Source: Brevibacterium zhoupengii
GTDB taxonomy: Bacteria; Actinomycetota; Actinomycetes; Actinomycetales; Brevibacteriaceae
Assembly: GCF_021117425.1 (NCBI RefSeq)
Contig: NZ_CP088298.1
Coordinates: forward strand, 4,030,001-4,094,000
Direction: 5' to 3'
DNA: 64,000 nt
The notes under the pieces are model-generated. The model had not been told where the DNA came from, did no database searches, and worked only from the letters and a program-made list of their open reading frames with translations. The first letter of the stretch is position 1; each line of letters begins with the position of its first letter. Positions 25,559 to 34,191 of the stretch are shown here, in pieces. The position numbers and the translations under genes were made by a program.

Positions 25559-26518
25559 TCACCTGACCGGGTAGCCCGCGACCCGCATGTCCTCTGGGTT
25601 CTTCGTGGTGAAGAGCCAGTCGCGGAAATGCGGGTCCGGGACGATCTCATCATGGGCGATGAGATGATCGGTCCCGACGAGGTAGTAGTGGTAGTCGAGC
25701 CGGTCGAGGATGCGCATCAGCTGCTCCGGCTGAGCCCGGTCGTCGAGGATCTCGCACAGAATGTCCGGCTGCAGCGTGGCCAGCAGCTCTCGCCCGTTGT
25801 CGAGGACGTCGTTCTCCGCGCCCTCCACGTCGATCTTCACCGTCACCAGGGGGTGGCCCTCCGGCAGGTCCGGGAGGAGTTCGTCGAGAGAGGTGAAGCG
25901 CACCTCGGCGCCGGAGTCGAAGTCCATCCCCGTCCCGTAGAACGAGGGCAGCGCCGATCCCCCGTCGCCGGTGGGCACCTGCATCGTGGTGCCGGGCTTG
26001 CCGACGCCCGTCGGATGTACAGTCACCCGATCGCCGAGGTGGTTCCGGGCCACGTTCTTCTCCAGCCCAGTGACGACGGCGGGGATGATCTCGAAGGAGT
26101 GGGCGACCGCGGCCGGATTCGCGGCCAGCACTGCCATCGTGAATACCCCGGTGTAGGCGCCGATGTCGAGGAACACGTCCGCGTCACGGGACAGCTCGAC
26201 CATGAGGTCGAGTGCGAAGGCGTCCTCCGACTCTGTCCGGCGGCCCTTGCCCCAGTAGAATTCCTTGGCGATCTCGCAGCGGAAGGGATCGACGAGGTAG
26301 AAGCCAGCCCCTCCGGCACGACCGCGTACCTCGGTGAGTCCGATCGGTGCGGGCAGTCTGCCGACCTTGATGCCGTTGATATGGGGCGCCACCGTCCTCA
26401 TCAGCGGGTGGAGATACGGCTGTGCGAGAGCAGCCTTGACGGGCAGTTTGAGTCCGAACCACTTCTGCTTCCGGCCCTTGAAAGTCCGCAGGTAGTCGTT
26501 CACGTAGCTCTCCCTCAC
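25559..26518 (-). CDS. FkbM-family methyltransferase
   Basis: 319 residues. The SAM-binding motif I is VFLDIGAYTGVFTMAVLA, and the family's conserved KIDVEGAENDVL is present, followed by ILCEILDD. FkbM enzymes O-methylate sugars, lipids or polyketides. The acceptor here is unknown and no glycosyltransferase or polyketide gene is adjacent. It stands alone on the minus strand between two plus-strand genes. Confidence 0.83.
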   Translation of the reverse strand: MRESYVNDYLRTFKGRKQKWFGLKLPVKAALAQPYLHPLMRTVAPHINGIKVGRLPAPIGLTEVRGRAGGAGFYLVDPFRCEIAKEFYWGKGRRTESEDAFALDLMVELSRDADVFLDIGAYTGVFTMAVLAANPAAVAHSFEIIPAVVTGLEKNVARNHLGDRVTVHPTGVGKPGTTMQVPTGDGGSALPSFYGTGMDFDSGAEVRFTSLDELLPDLPEGHPLVTVKIDVEGAENDVLDNGRELLATLQPDILCEILDDRAQPEQLMRILDRLDYHYYLVGTDHLIAHDEIVPDPHFRDWLFTTKNPEDMRVAGYPVR

Positions 26519-26776
26519 GTTGAGCGCGATCTTTGACTCACAGTACCAATGTCGAGAACCCCAGTTCTAGAAGCACCGCACCTGTGAGACGGTCAGTGCG
26601 AGCCGCAAGTGAGTGCAAGGAGTCCTGCCGAGTGATTCCAAGGGAGAAGAATGTCGGTTTCACGCCTCGGTCGTTCACCTATGTCCATACTCCAACGCCC
26701 GCCGAGGTAGTCATGCGAGTGGCTATAGGCTGGGTCACAGGATCATCAGCCCGAACACAAAGAAGGTGCATGGCGC

Positions 26777-27901
26777 ATGAAGCTCAAGTCAATCACTCTC
26801 CACCAGGTGTCCATTCCCCTCGTCACCCCCTTCGAGACCTCGTTCATGCGGGAGACGGAGAAGGACTGCTACCTCGTCGAGGCCACCATCGACACCCCGA
26901 AAGGTGAGATCACAGGCTGGGGCGAGTCGGTGGCGATGATCTCCCCGCTCTATTCCTCGGAATACGTCGCCTCGGGTATCGATGTGACGAAGCGCTGGCT
27001 GGCACCGATCCTCTTCGACGTCGACGATCTCACTGCCGAGACCGTGTCCTGGCATCTGCGCCACGTGATCGGCCACCCGATGGCGAAGTCCGCGCTGGAG
27101 ATGGCGGTCATCGAGGCTCAGCTCAAGCTCAACGACCAGTCGTTCAAGAGCTACCTCGGCGGCGTCGTCGACTCCGTCCCTTCAGGTGTCTCCGTGGGCA
27201 TTCAGGACTCTGTCGAAGAGACCGTCAAGGTCATCGGCGGATACTTGGAAGAGGGCTATGCCCGCATCAAGCTCAAGATCAAACCGGGCAAGGACATCGC
27301 CCCCATCGCTGCGGTGCGCAAGGCCTTCGGTGACGACTTCAGCTTCCAAGTCGACGCCAATGCCGCCTATACCCTTGTCGATGCCTCCCACCTGCGCAGG
27401 CTCGACAAGTACGGACTTCTCCTCATCGAACAGCCCTTGGGCGAGGCCGATATTCGTCAGCATGGGGAACTCGCGAAGCTGATGGAGACACCGATGTGCC
27501 TGGATGAGTCGATCGACTCCGCCGAGGCCGCGGCCGACGCGATCTCCATGGGTGCCGCAGCCGTCATCAACATCAAACCAGGACGAGTCGGCGGCTTCAT
27601 CGAGGCGAAGAAGATCCATGACCTCTGCTCCGCCCACGGTGTGGCTGTCTGGCATGGCGGAATGGTCGAGACCGGTCTGGGGCGTGCCGCCAATGCCGCT
27701 CTCGCATCTTTGCCCGGCTTCACCTTGCCCGGAGACATCTCGGGATCGAACCGCTTCTTCCACGAAGACATCACCGAAGAGATCGTCATGTACGACGGCA
27801 AGGTCGACGTGCCCACGGGAGTCGGCTTCGGCGTCTCAATCGATCCGGCCAAGCTCGAGAAGTTCCGCACCGAATCGATCGAGATCCTGCCGCAGGGCTG
27901 A
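26777..27901 (+). CDS. Enolase-superfamily o-succinylbenzoate synthase / N-acylamino-acid racemase
   Basis: 374 residues of the muconate-lactonising subgroup. Catalytic residues are in register: Lys165-X-Lys167 (RIKLKIK), metal ligands Asp193 (DANAAY), Glu218 (IEQP) and Asp243 (LDESI), and the second base Lys267 (INIKPGRVGG). The closing GGMVETGLGRAANAALASLPGFTLPGD is typical of the OSBS/NAAAR group. Sequence alone does not separate menaquinone-pathway OSBS from N-succinyl-amino-acid racemase; no other men gene is present, which weakly favours the racemase reading. The 258-base region upstream (26519-26776) shows no clear promoter or other element. Confidence 0.8.
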   Translation: MKLKSITLHQVSIPLVTPFETSFMRETEKDCYLVEATIDTPKGEITGWGESVAMISPLYSSEYVASGIDVTKRWLAPILFDVDDLTAETVSWHLRHVIGHPMAKSALEMAVIEAQLKLNDQSFKSYLGGVVDSVPSGVSVGIQDSVEETVKVIGGYLEEGYARIKLKIKPGKDIAPIAAVRKAFGDDFSFQVDANAAYTLVDASHLRRLDKYGLLLIEQPLGEADIRQHGELAKLMETPMCLDESIDSAEAAADAISMGAAAVINIKPGRVGGFIEAKKIHDLCSAHGVAVWHGGMVETGLGRAANAALASLPGFTLPGDISGSNRFFHEDITEEIVMYDGKVDVPTGVGFGVSIDPAKLEKFRTESIEILPQG

Positions 27902-28072
27902 TCGGAACACGCCTGCGGGTGTACTTCAAGCTGATCTTCGCCGAGGAGATCTGCGTCTGCACTACCTCTCCGTCGCACTTGGCAGCGAACAGCCCCTTAG
28001 CCGGTGTGTCCGGGTCGAAAATAGCGCGATATTCGCCCCGGAGGCACCGACTAACTCCCGCCCGGGGACGAT

Positions 28073-28088
28073 TCCCCGTTCGTGGCCA
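28073..28088. terminator. Small hairpin between convergent genes
   Basis: CGGGGA-CGAT-TCCCCG forms a 6-bp stem with a tetraloop in the 225-base gap between the racemase-like gene and the CDF gene. It is a candidate bidirectional terminator. The rest of the gap holds no convincing gene. Confidence 0.35.
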
Positions 28089-28126
28089 ACTGGCTCCGGA
28101 TACCCGCCTGGTTCTGACTACTCAGC

Positions 28127-29035
28127 TCAGGTATGGGTGTGGGTCTCCTGGGCCGCGTCCTTCGCCCGGTCGAACTGGAATGTCGAGTGTTCGATCGCGA
28201 CCTTGAAGTGCTCGGCCAGGCATTCCTGCAGCGCGACGAGGATGCGCGGCGCGTGGCCGTCGTAGAAGCACGAATCGGCAAGTACCACGTGCGCGGTAAG
28301 CACAGGCAAGTTGGAGTCGATGCGCGTGACGTGAAGATCGTGAACCTCCTGGACGTGCTCGACACCTTCGATGTGCATTTTGACCTTGTCGAGGTCGAGC
28401 TCTCTAGGAGCGACTTCGAGGAGGATCGATCCGGTCTCCTTGAGGATGGTGAAGGCCCTGGGCACGATCAGCGCGGCAATGATCAGGGCTGCCACCGCGT
28501 CGGCGCGGGTCCAGTCGAAGAGCCAGATGGACACGGCAGCGAGGATGACTGCGACGGAACCCAACGCATCGGCGATGACCTCGAGGAATGCTGCCCTGAG
28601 ATTGAGTGACTGCTCTTTGGATGAGCTGAGGATGATGATCGACACGATATTGCCGACCAGTCCGACGACACCGAAGAACAGCAGTTCCGGGCCGGGAACC
28701 TCGGGCGGGACGAAGAAACGGCGGATGCCCTCAATGAGGCTGTAGACGCCGAGTCCCAGCAGCAGAGTCGCCTGTGCTCCGGCGGCGAGCACCTCGGCCC
28801 GGCGAAACCCCCAGGTCTTCTGACCTTTCGGCGGCTTCCGGACCAGAGTGGCGGCGAAGAGCGCGATTCCGATGCCGATGAGGTCGACGGAGTTATGTCC
28901 CGTGTCGATCAGCAGCGCCAGGCTGCCAGTCATGATCGAGCCGATCACCTGGAAGACGAAGATGATCAGGACGATGCCGAAGACGACCGCCAAGCGTCGA
29001 CGCGAACCTGAACTGTGCGAGTGGTCGTGGGCCAT
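28127..29035 (-). CDS. Cation diffusion facilitator (CDF) metal exporter
   Basis: 302 residues. A His-rich start (MAHDHSHSSGS) precedes six transmembrane helices. The tetrahedral metal site is formed by His-X3-Asp in DTGHNSVDL (helix 2) and by the matching residues in EVIADALGS (helix 5). The cytoplasmic C-terminal domain (VKMHIEGVEHVQEVHDLHVTRI) has the CDF fold, with further His residues. The HxxxD signature is that of Zn/Co/Cd exporters of the CzcD type. AGGAGG lies five bases before the ATG. The promoter region has ACAT-ATGCGC-ATGT (29061-29074), a plausible operator for a metal-responsive repressor. Confidence 0.88.
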   Translation of the reverse strand: MAHDHSHSSGSRRRLAVVFGIVLIIFVFQVIGSIMTGSLALLIDTGHNSVDLIGIGIALFAATLVRKPPKGQKTWGFRRAEVLAAGAQATLLLGLGVYSLIEGIRRFFVPPEVPGPELLFFGVVGLVGNIVSIIILSSSKEQSLNLRAAFLEVIADALGSVAVILAAVSIWLFDWTRADAVAALIIAALIVPRAFTILKETGSILLEVAPRELDLDKVKMHIEGVEHVQEVHDLHVTRIDSNLPVLTAHVVLADSCFYDGHAPRILVALQECLAEHFKVAIEHSTFQFDRAKDAAQETHTHT

Positions 29036-29060
29036 GGGAACCTCCTACACCATCACATTA

Positions 29061-29074
29061 ACATATGCGCATGT
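29061..29074 (-). promoter_or_regulatory. Dyad in front of the CDF exporter
   Basis: ACAT-ATGCGC-ATGT sits in AT-rich DNA 26 bases before the CDF start codon, within the likely promoter. The surrounding bases (TTCATAAAG to the left, GTTAAT to the right on the minus strand) could serve as -35 and -10. Binding by an ArsR/SmtB-type protein is inferred. Confidence 0.4.
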
Positions 29075-29129
29075 CTTTATGAATTAGGATGACGCCAGGT
29101 TGGCCCGGGCCGTGACACCGAACACAGAA

Positions 29130-29168
29130 TGCGTACGTGCCCAGCAACGATTGCCGGACGCGTACGCA
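29130..29168. terminator. Inverted repeat behind the flotillin gene
   Basis: TGCGTACG (29130-29137) and CGTACGCA (29161-29168) are perfect inverted copies separated by 23 bases. The element lies between the flotillin stop and the CDF promoter and may terminate flotillin transcription. Confidence 0.4.
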
Positions 29169-29195
29169 ATCTGTGCGCGTCAATCACACGGGGGA

Positions 29196-31040
29196 TTACT
29201 TCTTGCCGGGTCCGCCGTCCCGAGGACCGCCGTCACCCTTCGGCCCGTTCGAACCCGGACCGCTCGAGCCCGACCCACCCGAATCGCCGTCACGTCCATC
29301 GCGTCGGCGCAGCGCGTCGGCGATGTAGGCCTGCACGTCGATCCCGGTGGCCTTCTTCACATCATCACCGATATGTGTAAGGTCGAGTTCACCGTTCTCG
29401 TCGAGGTAGTCCTTCGGGTCGAAGTTCCCACTCGACCATGCGCTGGGATCCCCCAATCCGGTGGGCTTCGATCCTCCGCGGCCGGAACGACCTTCGCGAC
29501 CCGACTGGCCGCTGTGGCCCTCGGAGATCTCACCTTCGACGACCTGATCCTGGCCGTCGGCTCCATCGTCTGCAGATTCCGACCCGGCGAAGTCGCCACT
29601 GTCATCGAACGTGGTCGAGTCATCGCGGACCCATCCGTTCGCGGACTTCGAGCCGCCCTGGTTCTGAGCCTTGTCGACGAGGTTGCCGAGGTCGATACCG
29701 GTCGTCCCGCGCACGACTTCGAGGACCTGAGCGAGGTTGTTCGACACGGAGTTCGCCAGCTTGGACTCTCCGTCAGTTGAGACGATCGAGAGATCCTTGA
29801 TGTTCGCATACGGCGCGACGAGCTCACCGGCGATGGTCGGCAGAACCTCGAGGACCTTCGACAGCACGGCCGCATCATTGAACTTCTTGTAGGCCTCGGC
29901 TTGAGCCTGAAGCGCTCCGGCTTCTGCCTCACCCCGAGCCTTGATCGCATCGGCCTGAGCCTCACCCTCGAGGCGAATGGCCTCGGCGTCCTTCGACCGA
30001 CGGTGCAGTTCGGCAGCGGCCTCGGCCCGACCCTGGGCTTCGATCTCGTAGGCACGAGCATCGGCTTCCGCCTGCTGACGGTAGCGCTCAGCGTCGGCGG
30101 GACGCCTGACCTCGGCATCGAGCTGTTCGGCACGCAGCTCTGCGGCTTCCTTGGCAACCACGCGATCGCGCTCGAGCAGCTTCTGCTTCTCTGCCGCAGC
30201 AGACAGCGGACCGGCGTTATCGGCTGCCGCCTGACGCTGATCAGCCTCTTCCTTCAGGGCCGCACGCCGCAGCGCAAGCTGCTGCTGCTGTTCGGCGATG
30301 GCCTGATCGGTCAGAGCCTGCTGCTTCTGGGTCGACTCGTTCTGCAGCGCTTCCTCAACGGCCGAGGCACGACCGGCGTTCGCCTCGGCGATGGCGGCAT
30401 TCTTCGCGACCTCGGCCGCCTGTGGGCGACCCCAGTCCTTCAGGTAGCTGCCCTCGTCTTCGACCGCGGAGATCTGGAACGTGTCGATGACCAGACCCTG
30501 GTTGTTCATCGAGTGCGCGGACTCCTCCTGCACCTGGGAGGCGAAGGAGGCCCGATCCTGAATGATCTGCTCGACGGTGAGCGTGCCGACGACGGCGCGC
30601 AGAGTGCCGGAGAGGATCTCCGTGCTGTAGGGCTCGATCTGATCCTGCTGATCAAGGAAGCGCTGTGCAGCCTTGCGCACATCTTCCTCGGTGCCGCCGA
30701 CCTTGACCTGCGCAACACCGTGCAGGCGCAAGGCGATGCCGTTCATCGAGATGCCGTCAATGGCGACCGCGATCTGACGTGAGGACAGCGACAGGAAGAA
30801 GGCCTTCTGGACGACCGGGTACACGACCGCGCGACCGCCGATGATGATTCGGCCGGTGCCACCCGAACTGCTGGCGTTCCGGCCGGTGATGATGAGGGCC
30901 TCAGACGGGGAGGCGATCTTGATCGAGCGCATGATCACGAAGAACACGATCAGGGCGATGATGACGATGGCGCCGATGACGACGGCGCCCAGGATGAAAT
31001 CCACTTGGGCCTTTCCGAGATTCTGGATTGGAAGGGACAA
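29196..31040 (-). CDS. Flotillin-like SPFH-domain protein
   Basis: 614 residues. One N-terminal membrane helix (residues ~14-37) is followed by the SPFH/band-7 domain (~40-210; IKIASPSEALIITG, RAVVYPVVQ, SMNGIALRLHGVAQVKVGGTEEDVRKAAQRFL). A long Ala/Glu/Gln coiled coil (~215-400) carries EA-repeat blocks such as KARGEAEAGALQAQAEAYKKFNDAAVL. Up to here it matches bacterial FloT/flotillin-2. The last ~150 residues are an unusual Asp/Ser/Gly-rich extension with a short acidic helix (PKDYLDENGELDLTHIGDDV) and a glycine-rich end. Flotillins organise membrane microdomains. No NfeD partner is next to it; the nearest upstream gene is a DUF3817 protein. Confidence 0.87.
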   Translation of the reverse strand: MSLPIQNLGKAQVDFILGAVVIGAIVIIALIVFFVIMRSIKIASPSEALIITGRNASSSGGTGRIIIGGRAVVYPVVQKAFFLSLSSRQIAVAIDGISMNGIALRLHGVAQVKVGGTEEDVRKAAQRFLDQQDQIEPYSTEILSGTLRAVVGTLTVEQIIQDRASFASQVQEESAHSMNNQGLVIDTFQISAVEDEGSYLKDWGRPQAAEVAKNAAIAEANAGRASAVEEALQNESTQKQQALTDQAIAEQQQQLALRRAALKEEADQRQAAADNAGPLSAAAEKQKLLERDRVVAKEAAELRAEQLDAEVRRPADAERYRQQAEADARAYEIEAQGRAEAAAELHRRSKDAEAIRLEGEAQADAIKARGEAEAGALQAQAEAYKKFNDAAVLSKVLEVLPTIAGELVAPYANIKDLSIVSTDGESKLANSVSNNLAQVLEVVRGTTGIDLGNLVDKAQNQGGSKSANGWVRDDSTTFDDSGDFAGSESADDGADGQDQVVEGEISEGHSGQSGREGRSGRGGSKPTGLGDPSAWSSGNFDPKDYLDENGELDLTHIGDDVKKATGIDVQAYIADALRRRDGRDGDSGGSGSSGPGSNGPKGDGGPRDGGPGKK

Positions 31041-31131
31041 GGCGCAGTGGGACCACAGCGCCTGTGGTGTTCATCCTATGCGAGTCTGCTTTTCCTGGAC
31101 AGACCTGCCGGAGCCCGAGATGGCGCCGGGT

Positions 31132-31590
31132 TCACTTGCCCCATTCACCGGGAGGGCCGAGAAAGAGCAGTCCGCTGAAGATGGCGATGACCACGATGAC
31201 TCCTACGCCGATGGCGAGCAGGGGTGTGCGGATTGCCCAGGAGGTGAGTTTCTCGAACCAGTTCCGCGGTGTGCGTCCGTTTGCACCCAGTCCCCAGTCG
31301 CCTTCGAGTGCTCCCCTCTTTTCTACGGATCTCTCGAAGGGAATAGTGGCATAGGGAATGATGGCCGACCCCAGGCCCGTGGCGATGCGCTTCTTGCTCC
31401 ACATCTGCGAGGTTCCCACCCCGATGACGGCGATGACGAAGCAGATGAAGACGAACCCGTGGATTCCGCCGCCGATGCGCACACCGACCTCGGTGACATG
31501 TGTGTACTTGAGGATCATGCCGATGATGAGCAGAGTCCAGGTGATGGTCTCAGCGATGGCGAAGGTCTTGAAGAAGAGTTTGGGAGTCAC
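31132..31590 (-). CDS. DUF3817-type integral membrane protein
   Basis: 152 residues with four helices: FFKTFAIAETITWTLLIIGMIL, GIHGFVFICFVIAVIGV, the ATGLGSAIIPYATIPFE segment and a C-terminal helix LLAIGVGVIVVIAIFSGLLFLG. The GGGIHGFVF segment is characteristic of DUF3817. Function is unknown. It ends 91 bases before the flotillin start codon on the same strand, so a shared function at the membrane is possible. Confidence 0.75.
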   Translation of the reverse strand: MTPKLFFKTFAIAETITWTLLIIGMILKYTHVTEVGVRIGGGIHGFVFICFVIAVIGVGTSQMWSKKRIATGLGSAIIPYATIPFERSVEKRGALEGDWGLGANGRTPRNWFEKLTSWAIRTPLLAIGVGVIVVIAIFSGLLFLGPPGEWGK

Positions 31591-31697
31591 AGCAGACCAT
31601 TCTGCCTGACCAAGATGGGCAGGTGCTGAAGGACTCCGCTGACTGAGCGAGAGCGTCTCACCACAGCGGAGAGGTCTCCAGACAGAAGATGAATGGG

Positions 31698-31737
31698 CAC
31701 GCGGGCCGGTGAACTTTTTCAGTCACCGGCCCGCGTG
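31698..31737 (-). terminator. Terminator of the M28 aminopeptidase gene
   Basis: A perfect 15-bp stem (CACGCGGGCCGGTGA / TCACCGGCCCGCGTG) with a 10-base loop lies just behind the stop codon at 31753. There is no long U-tract, as is usual in actinobacteria. Confidence 0.75.
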
Positions 31738-31752
31738 GTCTGCGGAGGAGGC

Positions 31753-33792
31753 TCAGGCCTTACGGCGGCGAGCTCCCATGGTCATGATCACACCGAGCAG
31801 GATGAGTGCTCCGGCTGAGATCACGAGAGGCAGCGCCTCGTTACCGGTACGCGGGAGGTCTCCCCCACCGTCGCCGGCACCGGGGCCGTCACCTTCGGCG
31901 ACGACATCGAACGAACCGGTCAGCGGATCTCCGCCCTCACAGTCGACGGTGACATCGTAGGCACCGATGTAGTCATCTGCGGCCGATTTTTCGAGACCGC
32001 GCACTCCGAACTTCGCCACGGAATCGGCGTCTGCCGTCGCGGTCTGTTCGAACTTCTCGATCTTTCCGTTCTGCGGATCGACGGTCATCGTCGCGGTCGT
32101 GTCGGCGGTGCAGCCGGCAGCCGCGACCTGGACGCCGGTCTTTCCGACGAAGTCATCCACTTCGATCGTCTTCGGATCGATGTTCAGGCTGCGCTCGCTC
32201 GGGTCATCGGTCGGATCGTCCGTCGGACCGTCAGTCGGGTCGTCCGTAGGGTCGTCCGTCGGAGGATCCGTGGGATCGGTCGGAGGATCCGTCGGGTCGG
32301 TCGGAGGATCGGTCGGCTCGTCCACCAGGTCATAAGCCAGCGTGTGGACCGCGAAGCCGATTGCAGGAGCGAAGATGCCAACGGACTCCTTGCTCACGTT
32401 CTCGATCGTGTCGGTGGGCTGGTGGTAGTTCGTGTCATGCTTGTCGCCGACCGTACCACCGAACCACTCTGCTTCCTGCTCGGTCTTCGTGCCATCGGCA
32501 CCTGAGAACAGTCCGCTGGCAGGAATGCCGTTGTCGATGAACGCCTGGTAGTCAGAGCGTCCCGAGAAGTCCGTTCCGACATTGGGCTGATCGATATCGG
32601 CGAAGTAGTCGGTGAAGATCTCTTCCAGCTCCGCCGAGCCCTCGGGTACGTTGACCCCATCTGGGATCGGCACATCGGAGCCGTCGGAGTCGAGGGTGCC
32701 GACGATGTAGTTGTCGGATCCGATCATGTCGAAGTTCATGTACGACTTGACCTTCGACAGCTCTGCTTCACCGAGGTTCTCCACGTAGTGGGTCGAGCCG
32801 ACGAGTCCGACCTCTTCGGCTGCCCACCAGCCGAAGCGGATGGCGTTGTCAGCTTCGGTCGGCTGCTCGGCCAGTGCCTCTGCGCTGGCCAGCAGTGCGG
32901 CCGATCCCGAACCGTTGTCGTTGACTCCTGGCCCTTCGGCGACGCCATCAAGGTGAGCGCCGAACATCTGGACGTTGTCGTGGTCGCCGGCCTTGGTTTC
33001 GGCGATGACGTTCCAGGTCGTCGAGGTGGTGTATTCGGTCTCGAGCGTGAAGTCCGCCAGCAGCGGCTCGCCCTCGGCCGCGCCCTCGATCTTGGTCAGC
33101 AGGTCATTGCCGATGTTGTAGCTGACACCGACGGTGGGTGCGCCGTTCTCGACACGTTCGCCGAGGGTGGCGTTGAGTGTCTCATCGGGTGCGGAGGTGT
33201 CGTTGTTGTAGAGGATGACCGCTGCGGCTCCGGCGTCCGTGGCCGCTTGGGTCTTCTCCCCGAAGGAGCAGGTGCCGCGTGCGACGAGGACGAGTGCACC
33301 CTCTGCGCTGTCGTCGAAGTCACTGGCAGCACAGCCGAGCTGACCGCCGGCCAGATCGCTGTAGTCATCATCGACCGGCAGCGCCACAGGCAGATCGGTC
33401 AGCGGCTCGTCGGTGCCCTCGGTGTAACTGGCCGGGGTGGCCTCGAGATCTTCGCCGTCCACATTGACAGCGACCTCGCCGAATGTCTGGTTGTCGACCT
33501 CGAAGGCCTGACGTTCGACGTCGAAGGCACCGGTGGCCTCGAGCGTCTGCTCGACGTACTCAACGGACTCCTCATAACCGGGCGTTCCCAACGCGCGGAA
33601 TCCCTCATCAGCGTGGGAAGTCGAGATGTCAGAGATCTTCTGCAGATGTTCCATCACGGCGTCGCCTGTGACGCCCATGTCGGTGTGCTCGGTCGGTCCC
33701 GCGTTCCCGGCGGCCAAGGCCGGACTGAATCCGCCGAGAGCCAGACCGGTGGCAGCGGTGACCGCCAACCAGGTTTTAGTACGCAACTTCAT
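31753..33792 (-). CDS. Secreted, sortase-anchored M28 aminopeptidase with PA domain
   Basis: 679 residues from the ATG at 33792 (AAAGGA five bases upstream; the longer frame is noise). A signal peptide (MKLRTKTWLAVTAATGLALGG, cleaved after ALA) is followed by a PA domain (CSFGEKTQAATDAGAAAVILYNN) and an M28 zinc peptidase domain. Zinc ligands are in GAHLDGVAEG, VNDNGSGSA (~280-295), WWAAEEVGLVG and GRSDYQAF. A (T)DPPTDPTD-type low-complexity stalk and a small beta-rich domain precede the sorting signal LPRTG, a hydrophobic helix and RRRKA. It should trim peptides at the cell surface. Five or more GT-rich direct repeats at the DNA level encode the stalk. Confidence 0.9.
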   Translation of the reverse strand: MKLRTKTWLAVTAATGLALGGFSPALAAGNAGPTEHTDMGVTGDAVMEHLQKISDISTSHADEGFRALGTPGYEESVEYVEQTLEATGAFDVERQAFEVDNQTFGEVAVNVDGEDLEATPASYTEGTDEPLTDLPVALPVDDDYSDLAGGQLGCAASDFDDSAEGALVLVARGTCSFGEKTQAATDAGAAAVILYNNDTSAPDETLNATLGERVENGAPTVGVSYNIGNDLLTKIEGAAEGEPLLADFTLETEYTTSTTWNVIAETKAGDHDNVQMFGAHLDGVAEGPGVNDNGSGSAALLASAEALAEQPTEADNAIRFGWWAAEEVGLVGSTHYVENLGEAELSKVKSYMNFDMIGSDNYIVGTLDSDGSDVPIPDGVNVPEGSAELEEIFTDYFADIDQPNVGTDFSGRSDYQAFIDNGIPASGLFSGADGTKTEQEAEWFGGTVGDKHDTNYHQPTDTIENVSKESVGIFAPAIGFAVHTLAYDLVDEPTDPPTDPTDPPTDPTDPPTDDPTDDPTDGPTDDPTDDPSERSLNIDPKTIEVDDFVGKTGVQVAAAGCTADTTATMTVDPQNGKIEKFEQTATADADSVAKFGVRGLEKSAADDYIGAYDVTVDCEGGDPLTGSFDVVAEGDGPGAGDGGGDLPRTGNEALPLVISAGALILLGVIMTMGARRRKA

Positions 33793-34057
33793 GGAGTTCC
33801 TTTCGCTCCTCAGGTGCCAGACGAACCACGATTGCCATTCGCGCACGACTGCGAGCGGACATCTCTGACCGCGTCCGGTCATCGACCGAACGTCACCCAC
33901 GGGGTAATCGCAGCACACGAATAGCTGAGCGCGAACCGGAGGCACCGACGCTGTCAGAAATTCACTACAGCAGCGGTGCCAACCTGTCGAACTCAAGGGG
34001 AAGCTTGATTCTCACGTTTCGCGATGACTTCGTCATTGGTAACGAAATACATACATC

Positions 34058-34073
34058 TATAACGAAACGGTGA
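34058..34073 (+). promoter_or_regulatory. RTRAC-N6-RTRAC direct repeat, copy A
   Basis: ATAAC-GAAACG-GTGAC, half-sites 11 bp apart, lies in the 400-base gap between the M28 peptidase and the VIT1 gene. TAACGAAA also occurs 20 bases earlier (34039-34046), extending the pattern. Confidence 0.5.
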
Positions 34074-34121
34074 CACAACTCACATTGAGCTTTAATCTAG
34101 TCCATCCCCTGGATGATTGAG

Positions 34122-34137
34122 GTAACGAATCGATAAC
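34122..34137 (+). promoter_or_regulatory. RTRAC-N6-RTRAC direct repeat, copy B
   Basis: GTAAC-GAATCG-ATAAC, half-sites 11 bp apart, 58 bases before the VIT1-gene transcription start. It is almost identical to the site at 62935 (GTAAC-GACTCG-ATAAC). Confidence 0.55.
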
Positions 34138-34154
34138 AACCAATACTTAGTCGA

Positions 34155-34184
34155 TTGCGCAAGTGTTGAATTCAGGCGTAGAAT
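34155..34184 (+). promoter_or_regulatory. Promoter of the ferritin-like/VIT1 gene (leaderless)
   Basis: TTGCGC (34155-34160), an 18-base spacer and TAGAAT (34179-34184). The GTG at 34192 and ATG at 34195 follow the -10 box by 7 and 10 bases, with no ribosome binding site. Confidence 0.6.
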
Positions 34185-34191
34185 CAGACCA

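Noticed and set aside
27919..28206. A 95-codon plus-strand open frame between the racemase-like and CDF genes
   Set aside because: No ribosome binding site, composition unlike coding DNA here, and it overlaps the end of the CDF gene.
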